Shown in pieces: positions 22,985-35,088 of a DNA stretch of 64,000 nucleotides (the first letter of the stretch is position 1; each line of letters opens with the position of its first letter). The position numbers and the translations under genes are program-made. The stretch lies in contig OW804097.1 of the NCBI GenBank assembly GCA_942159475.1, forward strand, positions 34,484,298-34,548,297. The letters run 5' to 3'. Source of the DNA: Sthenelais limicola (Eukaryota > Annelida > Polychaeta > Phyllodocida > Sigalionidae). The notes beneath the pieces were generated by a model. The model was not told the DNA's origin. It worked only from the letters and a program-made list of their open reading frames with translations, and did not search any database.

Positions 22985-23480
22985 CGAGGACCTGCCATGC
23001 TGTGGTTTTTCTAGCACAACTCCCCGGGCAGTCTGGTTGCTACTTCATGCAGTGAAACAAACGCGTACACGTACAGAAGGTCGCGGGTTCGAGTCCCGCT
23101 CTGGCCAAGGGCGGGAAACCTCTCTGTCCACCCAGCACTGAATGGTACTCTTAAACCCTGCCCACACACAGCCGATTTGCCACCCGATTGCCCCCGATTT
23201 GGGTCTCCAGATAAATCCTAAGGTCTCATTTCGAGTCCTGATTTACGTTATTTCAAAAATATAAACCAGGATTTGAAATGAAATCGTAGGATTCATCGGA
23301 AGACCCAAATTGGGGGGCAATCGGGGTACAAATCGGCTGTGTGTGGGCAGGGTCTTAGTGTACCTGCGACGCACGGCAAACACCCAAGTGTAAAAGTGAT
23401 ACAGTCGACCGACAGGCCGTGGCAATGAATAGGGCCTTATGGGGCTCCCACTGCAGATGGGACACCTTTTCTGTGGCACA
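22985..23480 (+). mobile_element. tRNA-derived SINE interrupted by a family G element
   Basis: A perfect B-box GGTTCGAGTCC is at 23086-23096, with an A-box-like GGGCAGTCTGG about 55 bases upstream. The body (CCCAGCACTGAATGGTAC) is split at 23153 by a foldback element and resumes after 23357 (GTACCTGCGACGC). It is not an intact tRNA gene. Confidence 0.6.
23154..23354. mobile_element. Family G foldback MITE (TTA duplication), inside a SINE
   Basis: The ends are AACCCTGCCCACACACAGCC and, reversed, GACCCTGCCCACACACAGCC. The complementary arms extend to about 90 bp each. TTA occurs on both sides (23151-23153 and 23355-23357). Confidence 0.85.
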
Positions 23481-23486
23481 CTGCAT

Positions 23487-23721
23487 GGGTCAGATTTTCA
23501 GAAAATATGCAATTGGCAGCTGTACACATTTAGCAAATTCCGCTAAATTAGCCTGCAATTTGGTCAATACTAGGTAAATTCGAGTATATTCGGCATTGCA
23601 TTGAATCTAGCAATCTGTTTGGATAGGTTGAACTGTTTTTTTAACTTTATTTTTATCTGAAATTTGGCTTATTTGAGAGAATTGGTGAAGGTGAATTGTA
23701 CATTTTCTAAAAACCTGACCC
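23487..23721 (+). mobile_element. Family A MITE, subfamily I, full length
   Basis: Both ends are present. The flanks GCAT and ATAT do not match. It lies at the right edge of the tRNA-derived SINE region. Confidence 0.93.
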
Positions 23722-23979
23722 ATATAGAGCTGTATAACAACAAGATCCGACAAATATCAATGACTTCCAAGCGCGAACGCTCTTCATGAAGGAAGTGAGG
23801 CCATTTCATCGTCTCTTAATCTATTCCCTTTCACATGGCCTATCAATCAAGGTGTATGGCCATTCAGAGCTTTCTCCACTCCGTCCACACACTCTTCACC
23901 ATCGCTCACTCCTTTACACTTCCATTCATCAATGGCTTATTCACCGGCCGAGAGCCGCATAGTAATGATCCTTATATAA

Positions 23980-24221
23980 GGGTCAGATCGTCCGAAAATG
24001 GACAATCGGTAGCTCTACACATTAGGTAAATTCTACTAAATTAGGAATTAGGCTGAAAAATAATAAATATTTGGTATATCTGGGTATACTTAGTATTGCC
24101 TTGATTCCAATTATCTGTTTGGTTATGGTAAACGGAATTTTGAACTTGATTTTTGTCTTAAATATTGGTTATTTGAGAGAATTGTGGAAGGCGAATTGTA
24201 CAATTTTTGGCAATCTGACCC
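23980..24221 (+). mobile_element. Family A MITE, subfamily II, diverged
   Basis: The copy is 242 bp with mutated termini (CAGATCGTCCGAAAATG) and small insertions. Confidence 0.9.
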
Positions 24222-24460
24222 ATATATATATACGTCCCTCCTCTCTGTGTCCCTAAATGAGCGTTGGACAGACTGGGGGGGGGGGGGAGTTTGGGTTTAC
24301 ATTTATAATACAAATAATGAGAAAATTTATACTTCATCCTAAATTGTAACGTCAACGTTTATATATCTTTTTCTCTTGTGTTCTCTCACAAACTCCTCAG
24401 CAAATTCCTCTTCCCCTACATACAACATTGGCTAAATATACTTCTTCACCCTGCATATAT

Positions 24461-24687
24461 GGGTCAGGTTTTCAGAAAATGTACAATTTAACTTCGCCAA
24501 TCAACTCAAATAACCAAAGTTTCAGACGAAAATAAAGTTAAAAAAACAGTTCGACCTAACCAAACAGATTGCTAGATTCAATGCAATGCCGAATATATAC
24601 TCGAATTTACCTAGTATTGACCAAATTGCAGCCTATTTTACTAAATGTGTACAGCTGCCAATTGTACATTTTCGGAAAATCTGACCC
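24461..24687 (-). mobile_element. Family A MITE, subfamily I, small internal deletion
   Basis: The copy is 227 bp with both ends and an ATAT duplication. Confidence 0.93.
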
Positions 24688-24921
24688 ATATATATATCCC
24701 CCTGTCTCACACATACCTCCTTGTATCGCTGACAAGGGCCCGCCTCCATCTCTCTCTAGGCGGACACCTCCTCTCAGACATCCATCCCACGCCCCGCCCA
24801 CTCCGCGTCCGCAACCTCTCTAATTATTCCCCGAATATGGACATCAAAGTCAGGCCGCTACTCGTGCTGGGCTTCTTTCTCAATGCTCAGGCCACCTACA
24901 GTCCACCAGGAGACATCTTAT

Positions 24922-25159
24922 GGGTCAGACTTTCAGAAAATGTACAATTCAACTTCACCAATCTGCTCAAATAACCCAAATTTCAGACGACAATAAAGTT
25001 CAAAATACAGTTCAACTTAACCAAACAGATTGCTAGAATCAATGTAATATCAAATATACTATACGAAATTACCTAATATTGGCGATATTGCAGTATAATT
25101 TAGCAGAATTTTCTAAAAATGTAGAATTGCCAATTGTACATTTTCTGACAAGCTGGCCC
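24922..25159 (-). mobile_element. Family A MITE, subfamily I
   Basis: A perfect TTAT duplication flanks a 238-bp copy. This is the last family A insertion before an 11.8-kb family A-free interval. Confidence 0.94.
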
Positions 25160-25463
25160 TTATCTCTCCAACAGTAGAATCAGACAGAAAGGTCTAAGGT
25201 GTCCAGACCCCATCCATCCATTATTTATTCAAACGTAATCTGATATTGGCGAGTTGATTACTTTTCAGATCAGGAGTTGTTTTTATTGTATTTATAGAAG
25301 TTAGGAAACAATAAGAATAAGGTGCATAGTGCACACCTGACACTAGTGTCAGCATTTCCCAACACTGTCCACTTAATTGTCCTACACATGTATCATTGTT
25401 TCCGTGTTCACCTTTAAAGACTTTACAGAAACTGAGAGTCATTTTTAAAAACTAGGGATATTG

Positions 25464-25720
25464 ATATCCAACTAACGAGTTGGTTGAAGGAGCGTGAATA
25501 TTGCACAAGTTGCGTAGCAGTATTTTAAGTGACTGAAACCAACAAGTTTTCAATCATGAAAATTGAAAACAATCGAGTCATAGATTTGAATTTTTACCGG
25601 TAATCTTAATAAAAAAACCAGATTGGTTGACATGACAACCCCACATAAATCACTAGTGAAATACGCACTATGCGTAAATCACTCTAGATACGTTGTTTTC
25701 AGAGCAATGCATGTATAATA
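25464..25720 (-). mobile_element. Family I repeat (~290-bp family)
   Basis: It matches the copies at 53043 and 61943 in reverse: CCAACTAACGAGTTGGTTG … GTTTTCAGAGCAATGCATG. The termini are not inverted repeats, so the class is unknown. Confidence 0.85.
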
Positions 25721-25969
25721 AGCTATAGTATTACATTAATTCAGCCATAAGGATTGGGCATTACATTGCTAACGTGGGTATTTCGTATCAGTTGAATGGT
25801 TATGACATGATAGCATTATTACAAAATAATATGATAACAATAAAATAAATTAATATCAACCCTATACTAAATATCGTCAGATGCACTAAGTTTAGTATTT
25901 ATCATTTTCTACCCCAGACTCCAATCTCTAGATTTGGTCCTTTTTATCAACCTATTTCTGTTCTACGCG

Positions 25970-26053
25970 TGACGTCACGCCCCAAAGGCCAGCGTCACGC
26001 TGTATTTATAAGACGCACAGGCTCTACCCATGACAAGCGGTTACCATAGAAAC
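25970..26053 (+). promoter_or_regulatory. Promoter-like cluster: CRE, CRE half-site, TATA, X-box
   Basis: TGACGTCA (full CREB/ATF palindrome) is at 25970-25977 and a CGTCA half-site at 25993-25997. A TATA-like TATTTATAAG is at 26003-26012. GTTACCATAGAAAC at 26040-26053 fits the RFX X-box consensus GTHNYYATRRNAAC at every position. The combination within 84 bp is unlikely in AT-rich background. No convincing downstream exon was found, so promoter or enhancer status is inferred. Confidence 0.5.
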
Positions 26054-26340
26054 AGACAAGTTTGGGTGCTGTCGTTGATTTCGGTATTTTTAACCGTGGT
26101 ACCTAAAATCTAGCCTTTGCAAAATAGGGACCGTCTGTTTTTAAACACCTGTAGCGTCTTTAATTAAGCTGAAGAATTTACTAGTAAAATGGTCATTTTA
26201 TTTGATGAGGTTTAGTTTCGGAAGATGACCAATATAACTTTAGGGGAAGCTTCTTCATCCCAGAATGGTTTTAATTTGTTAGATATTAGATGACAACGAT
26301 GAAGGCTTCTGAACATAAGTTCTTTCTAAATATCATCTAA

Positions 26341-26564
26341 AGGGTGGTCTCCAATGGCCGCGGTAAGCACTGCGGTAAGCTCTGCGGTAAGCTCTGCGGT
26401 AAGCCTTGCGATGGGGCTGTGTTGTTGAGGATTGGCGAGGTCCTGCCTACATCGTTCACTGACAATGTAGGCAAGGACCTCGTCATTTCTCACCACCTTC
26501 AGAACCAGCACAAACCATCGCAAGGCTTACCGCAGAGCTTACCGCAGCCAGTGGAGACCACCCT
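26341..26564. mobile_element. Family D foldback element (TAA duplication)
   Basis: The ends AGGGTGGTCTCC / GGAGACCACCCT are perfect, with TAA on both sides. The left arm has about four 12-bp units and the right arm about two. It lies in the family A-free interval, ~290 bp after the X-box at 26040. Confidence 0.93.
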
Positions 26565-27634
26565 TAAACGTCATCAAATACTGACTTCCCTAACATTGAA
26601 TTATGTTTTTATTTTCCATCCTTTCGTGTTTTACACTAAAGGGTATTTTACCGAATTGTGTATAAACTAAAGCGATGATAAAGAGGAAGATTGTTGGTAT
26701 GTGATATAGAAATCTGCCTACAAGTACACCATTTAATTGAATTTCAATATGGTTTTTCTCCAAAAAAAATTACAAAAAAGATACATACGGATCCTAGCTT
26801 ATATTTCACATCTAGGCTAATCCACAATTAGTTAGGGAGCCATACTATCATAAAAAACCAATATTGGAGATGCATCGATCACGGTGATGAGTGTTTTTAA
26901 AACTAGTATTTGCACCATTAAAATGCAATCTAGACCATTCCCAGAGTAAATATAGACTCTGTTGAAACAATGAGAGTGATGGGGAGATGGTTGATAGGGC
27001 TCTGTAAATCATGATAACTCTACCTAGGACAAAAACCATTATTGATTCCTCTTAAAAATAGTTGTCCGTTGGATTAGGTTTTAGACAGTGAACGATGATT
27101 TGATGGCTTTTTTTCGCTTTTGAATAAATGTGATCGAAAATGACTGTGATGGAAGGGATAGGGTAATCATGCCCCATAAATCAAATGTCTGTCATTATAC
27201 GATATTGGATTTGAGATAGCTCCATAGATAAGGAAGGACCATCATCTATATTATATTGCATTATTATCTGTCTATATAGGTGCAGTCGTCATGATAAGTC
27301 CAATCTGGCATTGTAATCAGTTAAAACATTTTCACAGATTTGACAAAAATAAACTGTATTATTGGGAAAACGATGTTGAATGTTGAATAATATAAAACGT
27401 CAGATAATGTTCCAATTTGTTTTGAAACTGCTTCATGAATAACCTTTGCAATTCCATCATGTTTTTGAACAGCTATTGGACATATTTTGACGAATGGATC
27501 CTTACCCAGTAAGATTTGCTTGAAAATGTATCAGATGTTCTCTCAGTGTCATAAACTCATTACATGCCTAGAAAAAACAATTCAAGTAAATACTTTTATG
27601 ATATCGTACATCCTGAGTATCATAAGTATCATAA
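26565..27634. other. Unique AT-rich DNA between two family D elements
   Basis: No exon or repeat family was recognised. Confidence 0.45.
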
Positions 27635-27857
27635 GGGTGGTCTCCACTGGCTGCGGTAAGCCTTGTGGTAAGCCTTGCGGTATGCCTTGCGGTAAGCCTT
27701 GCGATGTTGTTGTGATGGTGCTGTCGGTGGAGAGGAGAGGCGGAGTGCCCAGTGAACATGTAAGGAGGATCTTCTTACTCCTCTCCACCTACAGAACCAG
27801 CACATCGCCATCGCAAGGCTTATCGCAGAGCTTAACGCAGCCAGTGGAGACCACCCT
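27635..27857. mobile_element. Family D foldback element (TAA duplication)
   Basis: It starts one base short (GGGTGGTCTCC) and has TAA flanks. The left arm has about four units, here mostly of the GCCTTGCGGTAA variant; the right has two. The loop differs from the other copies. Confidence 0.92.
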
Positions 27858-28229
27858 TAATTCAAACATTTTCTGCTGAGTATAAGGCCAAGATGTATCA
27901 TAACAACTCGATAGTCTTAATACTAAAAATATCCGTGAGGGAATAAGAAATCGCAGAAATGTATGACGAGAAAGCTTTAAAAGATTTCTTCAATATTTCC
28001 TTTGACCTATTCACGCACCTTATTTCACGGATATGCCCCTGGCGATAATTGGGAGAGCGCTACAGCTATTACTACCTTCTCAGGTGGAAGGTTTGTCTCT
28101 CGGAGAGGTGGCCAGGAGGCTATCTTGTTCTGATCCCATTTACGCCTTATTTACAACAAGTGCAACTCGTGTTACCAATCCATTAGGTGTTAGGAAAAAT
28201 GTTTCGTCTCCTATTTTAGAAGGAATATA

Positions 28230-28582
28230 GGTGCCATTGTGGGTATTGGAGAAATGGACTCGCCCCATTGTGGACAGGCCATTGTTTGAGAAACGCCTAT
28301 CATCAAGACAGGAAGTGGTATTATGGGATGCCTTGGAGGAGCATTGTGGGAATTAAAACCGGAAGTTAAAAGGGACTGGCCATGACAGTGCATGATTTTA
28401 GTGATGGGATTATCCGCTTGGGGGCTTCTTGTATGGCTGTAGGGCAGCGTCAGATAAATACACATGCGTTCCCATGGGAACCGACCACCTTCAAGGTCAT
28501 ATGCACAATCCCAAAGGTCGTTTAAGAAGTCCCAAGGTCATACGCTCTCCCCGTGGTCATCTCCTGTTTCAGGTCAGGGTCA
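28230..28582. promoter_or_regulatory. Enhancer-like cluster: SOX-type and nuclear-receptor half-sites
   Basis: CATTGT occurs four times between about 28233 and 28347. It is followed by ETS-like CCGGAAGTT and CSL-like TGTGGGAA. Then come nuclear-receptor-like half-sites in one orientation: AAGGTCA at 28493-28499, AAGGTCG near 28514, AAGGTCA at 28534-28540, TGGTCA near 28554, and AGGTCA-GGGTCA (DR0) at 28571-28582. No transposon family covers it. Function is inferred from motif density only. Confidence 0.42.
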
Positions 28583-29779
28583 ATGAAGATGGCCTCCTGA
28601 CTCGGGCAAGACCAATGGTCTATGGAGATCAAGTCTTTTCCCCCTTCTGCTCGGATTGGCTTTCAAGGATCTGCTCCTATTCTGGGTCATCTCCAGAGGA
28701 GTAGGGGGAGGAATTAAATTAGGTTTTGCTCATTGTCCTTGGTGTTGTGCATAATCACCTGAGGGACTATGTAATGTTGGGAATCTGTGGACAATCTACT
28801 ACAGAGAAGGGGGTGAAGAAGGTTGCAGGGGCCCTGCATTATCAAATGTTGATATGTTATGCATTGTAAACGATACGACCATGCTTAGGGCATATCCAGT
28901 GGGACTTACTCAGGTGGGACGTTCGTTAATAGAACTACTTTTTGGAACGATTTCTTTTTAAAAATGTCAAAGACAACATTAAAATCTATGGAAAACGTTA
29001 TGCTAGCGATCACTTTTGAGTGTGATCATAACCCTTACGATTTTCCGACTGAAAGTCCAACCTAGAGGACAAAATAGTGATGCCACTATAGGACAATTGA
29101 TGTCAGTATGTGCTGGCCGTAGGGATGTCTTATTTATATATGACATCAGCTATCTTTGGCCCGGCTGATGGACAACCCAATCAGCCCCCACCCCTAGAAA
29201 TGCCCCAGACCTCTTGTAAATCTTCACAATGCTAATTATCTATTGAATGTAACTCCCCACTCTTACAGAAAACGAACAGTTTGTTTTTATACATCTATGT
29301 ATTTTACTGTATTTTTTTTCTTCACTTCTTTACATATAAATAACAATTTATGTGAGATAACATTTTCACTAGACATTTGTATAGATATTTGGTAAATGAA
29401 AAATCTTAAATACAAAAAATACAAACAGGACTCCAATCTGTCAAACGGATTGAAAACAACAAAATGCTTCCTGAAAAACACAACATTCATGTCTGTTCAG
29501 TCTTCAGTAATATAAGAGTTGAGCAGAGGCTGAGTGAAGGCAAAAGTGGAAATTTCACATCACGCAAGACCGGCCAATATAGTGTATGCTTAACATTAGC
29601 ATATTATCAATGTAAGGGTAATGGTCTCCATTAAAACGGCGGAGAATCAATGATAGAACTGTCGTCTGCTGCATCCAACACATCCCCAGCCCTTAGTACA
29701 TTATTTTCCATGATTTAATCTCTTATGTCAGACGTAGCCGAGCACGCATAATAGCCATTAGGGAGGGTTTGTGTGAGCG
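28583..29779. other. Unique DNA, nothing recognised
   Basis: No transposon family or exon was seen. It is part of the transposon-poor interval. Confidence 0.45.
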
Positions 29780-30200
29780 CGTGAGAAATCGTGCGGGTGC
29801 ATCGCTGATGTGTGTAACTGTCATGGCCGCTGCGCCCTTCTACCCCCGCGCCATCTAGCGGCAATCAATAGGCCGTCACCTAGCGACCGTAGCCAGAACG
29901 AGGTTGGACAGAGGGCGCGCTCCTGGAGCCACCTGTCGGGCAAAGGTGAAGGTGAAAGGGCGGTCTCGTTGGCAATTTGCTGGCCTCTCGGTGGTCCTGG
30001 CTCGTCCATCCGGGTTGTGACTCAGTCAACGCAGGTCGTGACGTCACAAAGGCGCCCGCGCGTGGCCGTCGTAACGAAGGTCAAGGTCAGTGAAAAATGT
30101 CGTCTGCGCGCGCTTGTGGGAGGCAGTGCGTTCGCGCATGTCTTTCACTGCCCCCCGGTGACCAATGAGAGCGGTCAAGGAATTTATTTAGGGGGGCTGA
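29780..30200. promoter_or_regulatory. GC/CpG-rich regulatory-like patch
   Basis: The sequence turns GC-rich in an AT-rich setting. It contains a CTCF-like core on the minus strand (29848-29861, CCGCTAGATGGCGC), AP-1 TGACTCA (30018-30024), a full CRE TGACGTCA (30039-30046), the direct repeat AGGTCA-AGGTCA (30078-30089) and a CCAAT (GACCAATGAG). The 141-codon open frame here looks like an effect of GC content, with no recognisable domain. It could be a CpG-rich promoter; no TATA or exon is clear. Confidence 0.45.
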
Positions 30201-30239
30201 GGGGGCTGACCGTTGACCGACCCTGGGCTGTCTAAGGTT

Positions 30240-33200
30240 ACATAATTAACAAGACAAGTCTCTTCATTGATAAAAACGCTTTTGTTCTGATGAGAGACAA
30301 ATGGTGAAATCATGCATCGATTTAGTGAATATTGTCATCTACACATTGTAAAATGTGCTCCGATTCAGATTTAAGTTGTTTAATGTTTATTTGTACATTG
30401 AACATCAGTCACCATTTAGCTGTTTTTAACTCCAAATGAATGAGAAATAAGACAATAATCGATATCCTAACAAATGCATCTTTTCCCTAGCGAAAAAAAA
30501 TAGACTTTGATAGAAATGCTTGTACATACAGCAAAAAGGAAAATAGTTTAAGATGCATTTAAACACCCCTACCCCCACACTCCCCCACACACCCCCACTT
30601 CAGATATTCCCCACCACCAATGCCAGTTAAACCCACGTAAAGAAGACCTCTTTCACCCGCGTGCAAGGTTGATTTGCTGCGTGCTGTTGGAGTTTTTCAA
30701 CCGTTACAAGGTCATTTATACAAAACCCTAAAACTCCCCTTCCTCACGCTACATGCTTATCAATCCGCCATCGTCATAATTGACAAGGAAAGACTACTGG
30801 ATCTTATTTTCCTTCAGATGAGCCGACTGGCGCATGTCAATTAAGTCAATTATGACAAAATCACCGAATTCCCATGTAAAATATTTTGCCCATGTGTTAT
30901 TTATAATTTGGTAACGGCTCTAGTTCAAATACTATCAGGTAAACATTTTAATCCAGGGATGGGAGTGGTGGCGGTGGCGGTGGGTTGAAAAGAAAATAGC
31001 GAAACTTGCTGAAACATTGACTGAATTCGATGGGAATTTTGATCCTTTTTGGGGCGAATCTTTTAAATGAAATTACGCACGCTTCATAACGGCAGCACCC
31101 CCTCTTCCCTAACCTAGATGAAATACAGTTGGGAAATCCCTGGAAGTTTGAAAGAAAATGTTGACTCCTAGAAAAATAAGTTCTCGTGTATTGCAATAAT
31201 GCGTCACAATGACGTCACATGCGTCAATATCTTAATCTCGCAACCCGAAACTCTTTGTGCGTGAACAAAAAATACAGAAAATTTCCCTTTTGTGCTGAAT
31301 TCTTTGCCAAAGGGGTGAGATCTGTTCGCCGGAAGATGACTACTTTATTTTAGGTTCCCTTTGGGGATGGCTACCCGGTTTCAATTTTAGAGATTTCAAT
31401 TAATTCTTGGATTTTACGTTTTTATACTTCCGAACTTAGGATTGCGAAATTAAAAAGAACCAAACTTTTCAGCCGACTTAATCTTATAGTATTTGAACAC
31501 GAATAGTTAAAGTATATTTCAGTGAACAAATTCTAGGCAACTGTTGTTAAAAATCCCCAAAATTCGAAATTTAGATGTTTAAGAACCGGCCCATATATCA
31601 CAGCCCACACAACTAGAATACTTTGTGCTTAGGTCTAAGGTCAAACAAATTTAACCAGAATTTAAAATCAAGCCGAAATTTTAAAGATATTAAAAGTGAT
31701 GTTCCCGATTGTTCCTACTGGAGTAACCATGCAGTCCCATGTTTAGACTAATTTCCCACCAACACTTAATTCCTCCCTACCTGCCTCTACAGCACATTAC
31801 CTACCAACAGGTAGGAGCACCACATAACTACCTCACTCCTCCAGTGTCTCCATGGCGACTGGTGGCTACATTAACACATTTATTACCTCCAATAGAGGAG
31901 ACCTCAACTTTCAGAACTCAGGTTCTCAATATTAACCGGTGCTCTCCGGAATATAGGTGCGCGTTATTAATTGGCCGTCTTATGTGACCCTGTTCTTATA
32001 CCCCGCAAATAGGTCCTCGCAAAATGTTACCTGATCGTTAATCAAAGTACAAATAATTGTGATGCAACAAAAGACAACCATGTTCAGAGTTAGGACACAT
32101 AGAAGAAGTAGAACGAAGATAAAGTACACAAGAAAAGGTACAATTGTGTGCGTAGGACGGATATTTCCTAGTGGTATATGATATAATTAACTGCTACGCC
32201 CACCCAAGTCGCCTCCATTCCCATCTCCATATCAGGCTAATTGCTTAAGAACGTTACTCCCACACGTTAGAAGATTCTTCTGTAATCTCGCCTATATTCT
32301 TCAGAATACGGTGTATCGAATAACAATTAGATCCAGGATCGCATTTGCATCTGAAGATTCGGATCAATTGCCTTAACAAGATAGGTAATTTGATGCACAC
32401 ATATCAATCAAGTTTTACGAAATTAACAATATAAAATGATGGAATAACATCTGGATTTTCTTATATTGTCAATTGATAACTTCGATGGCCTGGAATAATG
32501 TATAGAAATCGTTCTAAAAACTGTACAAGTTTAGTTTCAAGTTTAACTTTTGTAATTTGAATCAAATTTACTTCTACAGTAGTGTATGCATGTATTGATT
32601 ATATCCATTGGTCTGGATCAAATGGAAACACTATCAATTGGAACCTTTCAAATAATTCTTTTGCATTACAAAAGCAGTCCTGGGATGTTTTATACAGTTC
32701 AAAATACTTCCCATTGATAGTTCTACATCCTTTGTTCAAAGGTTTACGAAACATCGAGTAAACTATGGCCATCATTTATAAAAAGCAAAATAGGAAAAAA
32801 GCCCACACGGAAACTGCCGTCACAAAAATCCATTCCTCTCACGCAAACAGCTTAGTGGATATTTTATATTCGTGACAAAAATTCCTAACTTTATTACCAA
32901 TTTGATGTTTCTTCAGCACGTTTTAAACCTTCATCAGATTATGGTTCTTTATTCCCTTTCCCTGAAAATTAGCTCAGACATGGGAGACAGCATTTAGGCA
33001 GACGACTTTTGATCGAGGCCCACGCAGGAGCTTGCGGCATTCTCATAAACAAAATTGTGAAAAAAATCTGTTGAAACAGTTCATGAATTCAGCAAATTAA
33101 CCCACTTTGGTCGTCTCAAAATAGATATTTTCACTGCAAACTGTTTAGGAATCCCCGCGGTAAACCGCAAGAATAGAGATGATGATGAATAAGTCTCATT

Positions 33201-33819
33201 TGAGGCTCATTTGAGGCCCATGATTTACCGCACATCGTGACTGCGCATCGACTCCACGCCTTCCGGTTTCTGTCTTAGTATTACACGAACTGTTATATGC
33301 AGATCAACAAACAATTCGCCGCTTTGCTTCTTTATTTCCTCGAAACCTGAAATCTGTATATTATTAATCTTTCCAAAATTTTAATCGGAATTTAACCTCT
33401 GCCGCTGTCTTCATAAAAGAGCTCCCCGGATGTTCCAAATGCGCATGTGTGTTCTCAGAACAAAGACAAGCACGAGTGCAACTTTATTTGGGTAATTAAG
33501 TTTCAAAAACAAATGTCACAGCCTCCTACGTTCCTAATGGCGTTGGCTGCTTGACTTTTGCTTGGGAATAACAATTAAGTGTGGTGACACCTGATAATTT
33601 TCTGACCGCCTAGTGGCGCTGTCATTGAGCAGACGACATTTTTTTCATTTCCGCCATTGCCTTTTTCTCCACTTAACATTCACCTTTTTATAAGCTCATT
33701 AATCAGTTGTTATCTATTTTCATGAATGAATTACATATTTATTCCCTTGTCCTCTTGTTTTAATATTAAATGAATACGCTATATGTTATCAACCCTTTTT
33801 CATTCATTTAAACATGACA
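30240..33819. other. 3.6 kb of single-copy DNA without transposons
   Basis: None of the repeat families defined here occurs. Small CpG-containing spots include CTTCCGGTTT (about 33261) and GACGTCACA (about 31211). CTCATTTGAGG is repeated twice near 33200. No exon could be supported. Confidence 0.5.
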
Positions 33820-34137
33820 AATGTGATGTGTTTAAGGAAAATGAGTCACAAGTCACAAAAAATGGATTTTCAGATATCATCATATTGAATAGATGAGCTC
33901 AAGCCGATTCTCTTTGTAGTAAACATAAAGGACATCTAAGTAGTGTTTCTATATTATAAGTTTGGTATCTTTATTTTTTGATAATTACTAATAAAGTACC
34001 TAAATATACTCCATAAGATGACCTTAGAAATGCATAGATATATTTAATATATTGCCTTGAAATTTCGTACATGCATTAATATTACTAGCAGCATTAAGTA
34101 CCCCAAAGATTAGAATATTTCAACAAAGATATCTTTC
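33820..34137 (+). mobile_element. Family B MITE, right end replaced by a family E hairpin
   Basis: The left end (TGTGATGTGTTTAAGGAAAA) is intact and the interior is typical. The right ~80 bp is missing and the sequence passes straight into a half copy of family E. Confidence 0.83.
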
Positions 34138-34222
34138 TCATGCGATTCTCACGGAATATAGTGGAAAAGGGTCCTCTGCGGCGCAAAATCGCATGAGAAT
34201 CGCCTTAGTGGACTAGGGCCTT
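34138..34222. mobile_element. Family E hairpin element, left half missing
   Basis: It runs from TCTCATGCGATTCTCAC to TTAGTGGACTAGGGCC and is fused to the end of a family B copy. Confidence 0.8.
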
Positions 34223-34649
34223 AATCTACCAACATGAAGCATCTCATATAAACCTTAACAACATTTATACTCCTCCATGTTCAATTAGAATACACATCTC
34301 CTCCTTAAAGTAAAGTTAAAAGATGTCCTATTCACTTTGAAGTCAAATTAACAGGGGAGAGTAGTAGAGGGAGGGGGATGGAGGAGAAGAAGGGGGGATT
34401 TGTTCCATATATATCTCCGGGCTGCACTTCATATGATATTTAAATGTAATTCCTTTGCCAAAAAGCGGAGAGATTACCTCGGGGCAGTGATCAATCACAC
34501 ACTACCCATCTTCTTGCTTACTCTTCTTGAACGCACCATCACACTCCAAGCTGGTGGTGACTTAAATCTTGTAGCTGCAGACGCGGCCATTTGAGAGAGG
34601 GGGCGAAAGGGAAACTATATTGGCCTTTAGCCTCCTCTACCTTGCGTTT

Positions 34650-34878
34650 TGAAGGCCTTCGTATGGAGTATATTTAGTTATTTTACTGGTAGTTACCCAT
34701 CCAGAAACGTTGCAAACTTTTTTTCAAAAATAAAAATATCAAACTTAAAATATAGAAATACTTATTAGGTCTCCTACTGTTTACTATCATTGGAATCAGC
34801 TTGATCTCCTCTTTTCAAATATAATGATATCTCAAAATCAATATTTTTCGACTCATGACTCATTTTCCTAAAACGGGC
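34650..34878 (-). mobile_element. Family B MITE, truncated, flanked by ~27-bp direct repeats
   Basis: The minus-oriented right portion ends at GACTCATGACTCATTTTCC. The motif ATTGGCCTTTAGCCTC with TCTACCTTG occurs on both sides (about 34617-34645 and 34883-34908). Confidence 0.8.
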
Positions 34879-35088
34879 CACATATTGGCCTTTAGCCTCT
34901 ACCTTGAGCGGTCCGGGGTTTATAACCACCTTAGGTAGAGACTAACATGATTAATAACCCCCATTTCGGACCTGCTGGTGCACTATAATTGTGTATGATG
35001 GTTTATTATATACTGTCAGCGCAATAGCAGGCCAGAAATTAATCCCTACATGCTTCAATACCAGGTGAAATGATCCCCTTATCAATAA

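Noticed and set aside
23086..23096. tRNA gene at the GGTTCGAGTCC box
   Set aside because: No acceptor stem or cloverleaf fits around the box; SINE body sequence follows.
26030..26113. Short ATG frame with a hydrophobic stretch after the CRE/TATA cluster
   Set aside because: The ATG would lie at or before the expected transcription start, the frame ends after 27 codons, and the only donor-like GT is weak.
26344..26670. Cys/Gly/Lys-rich peptide frames in family D elements
   Set aside because: They are translations of the 12-bp arm repeats and occur on both strands of every copy.
29810..30235. 141-codon open frame
   Set aside because: It lies in a GC-rich patch where stop codons are rare, has an overlapping antisense frame, and shows no domain or splice context.
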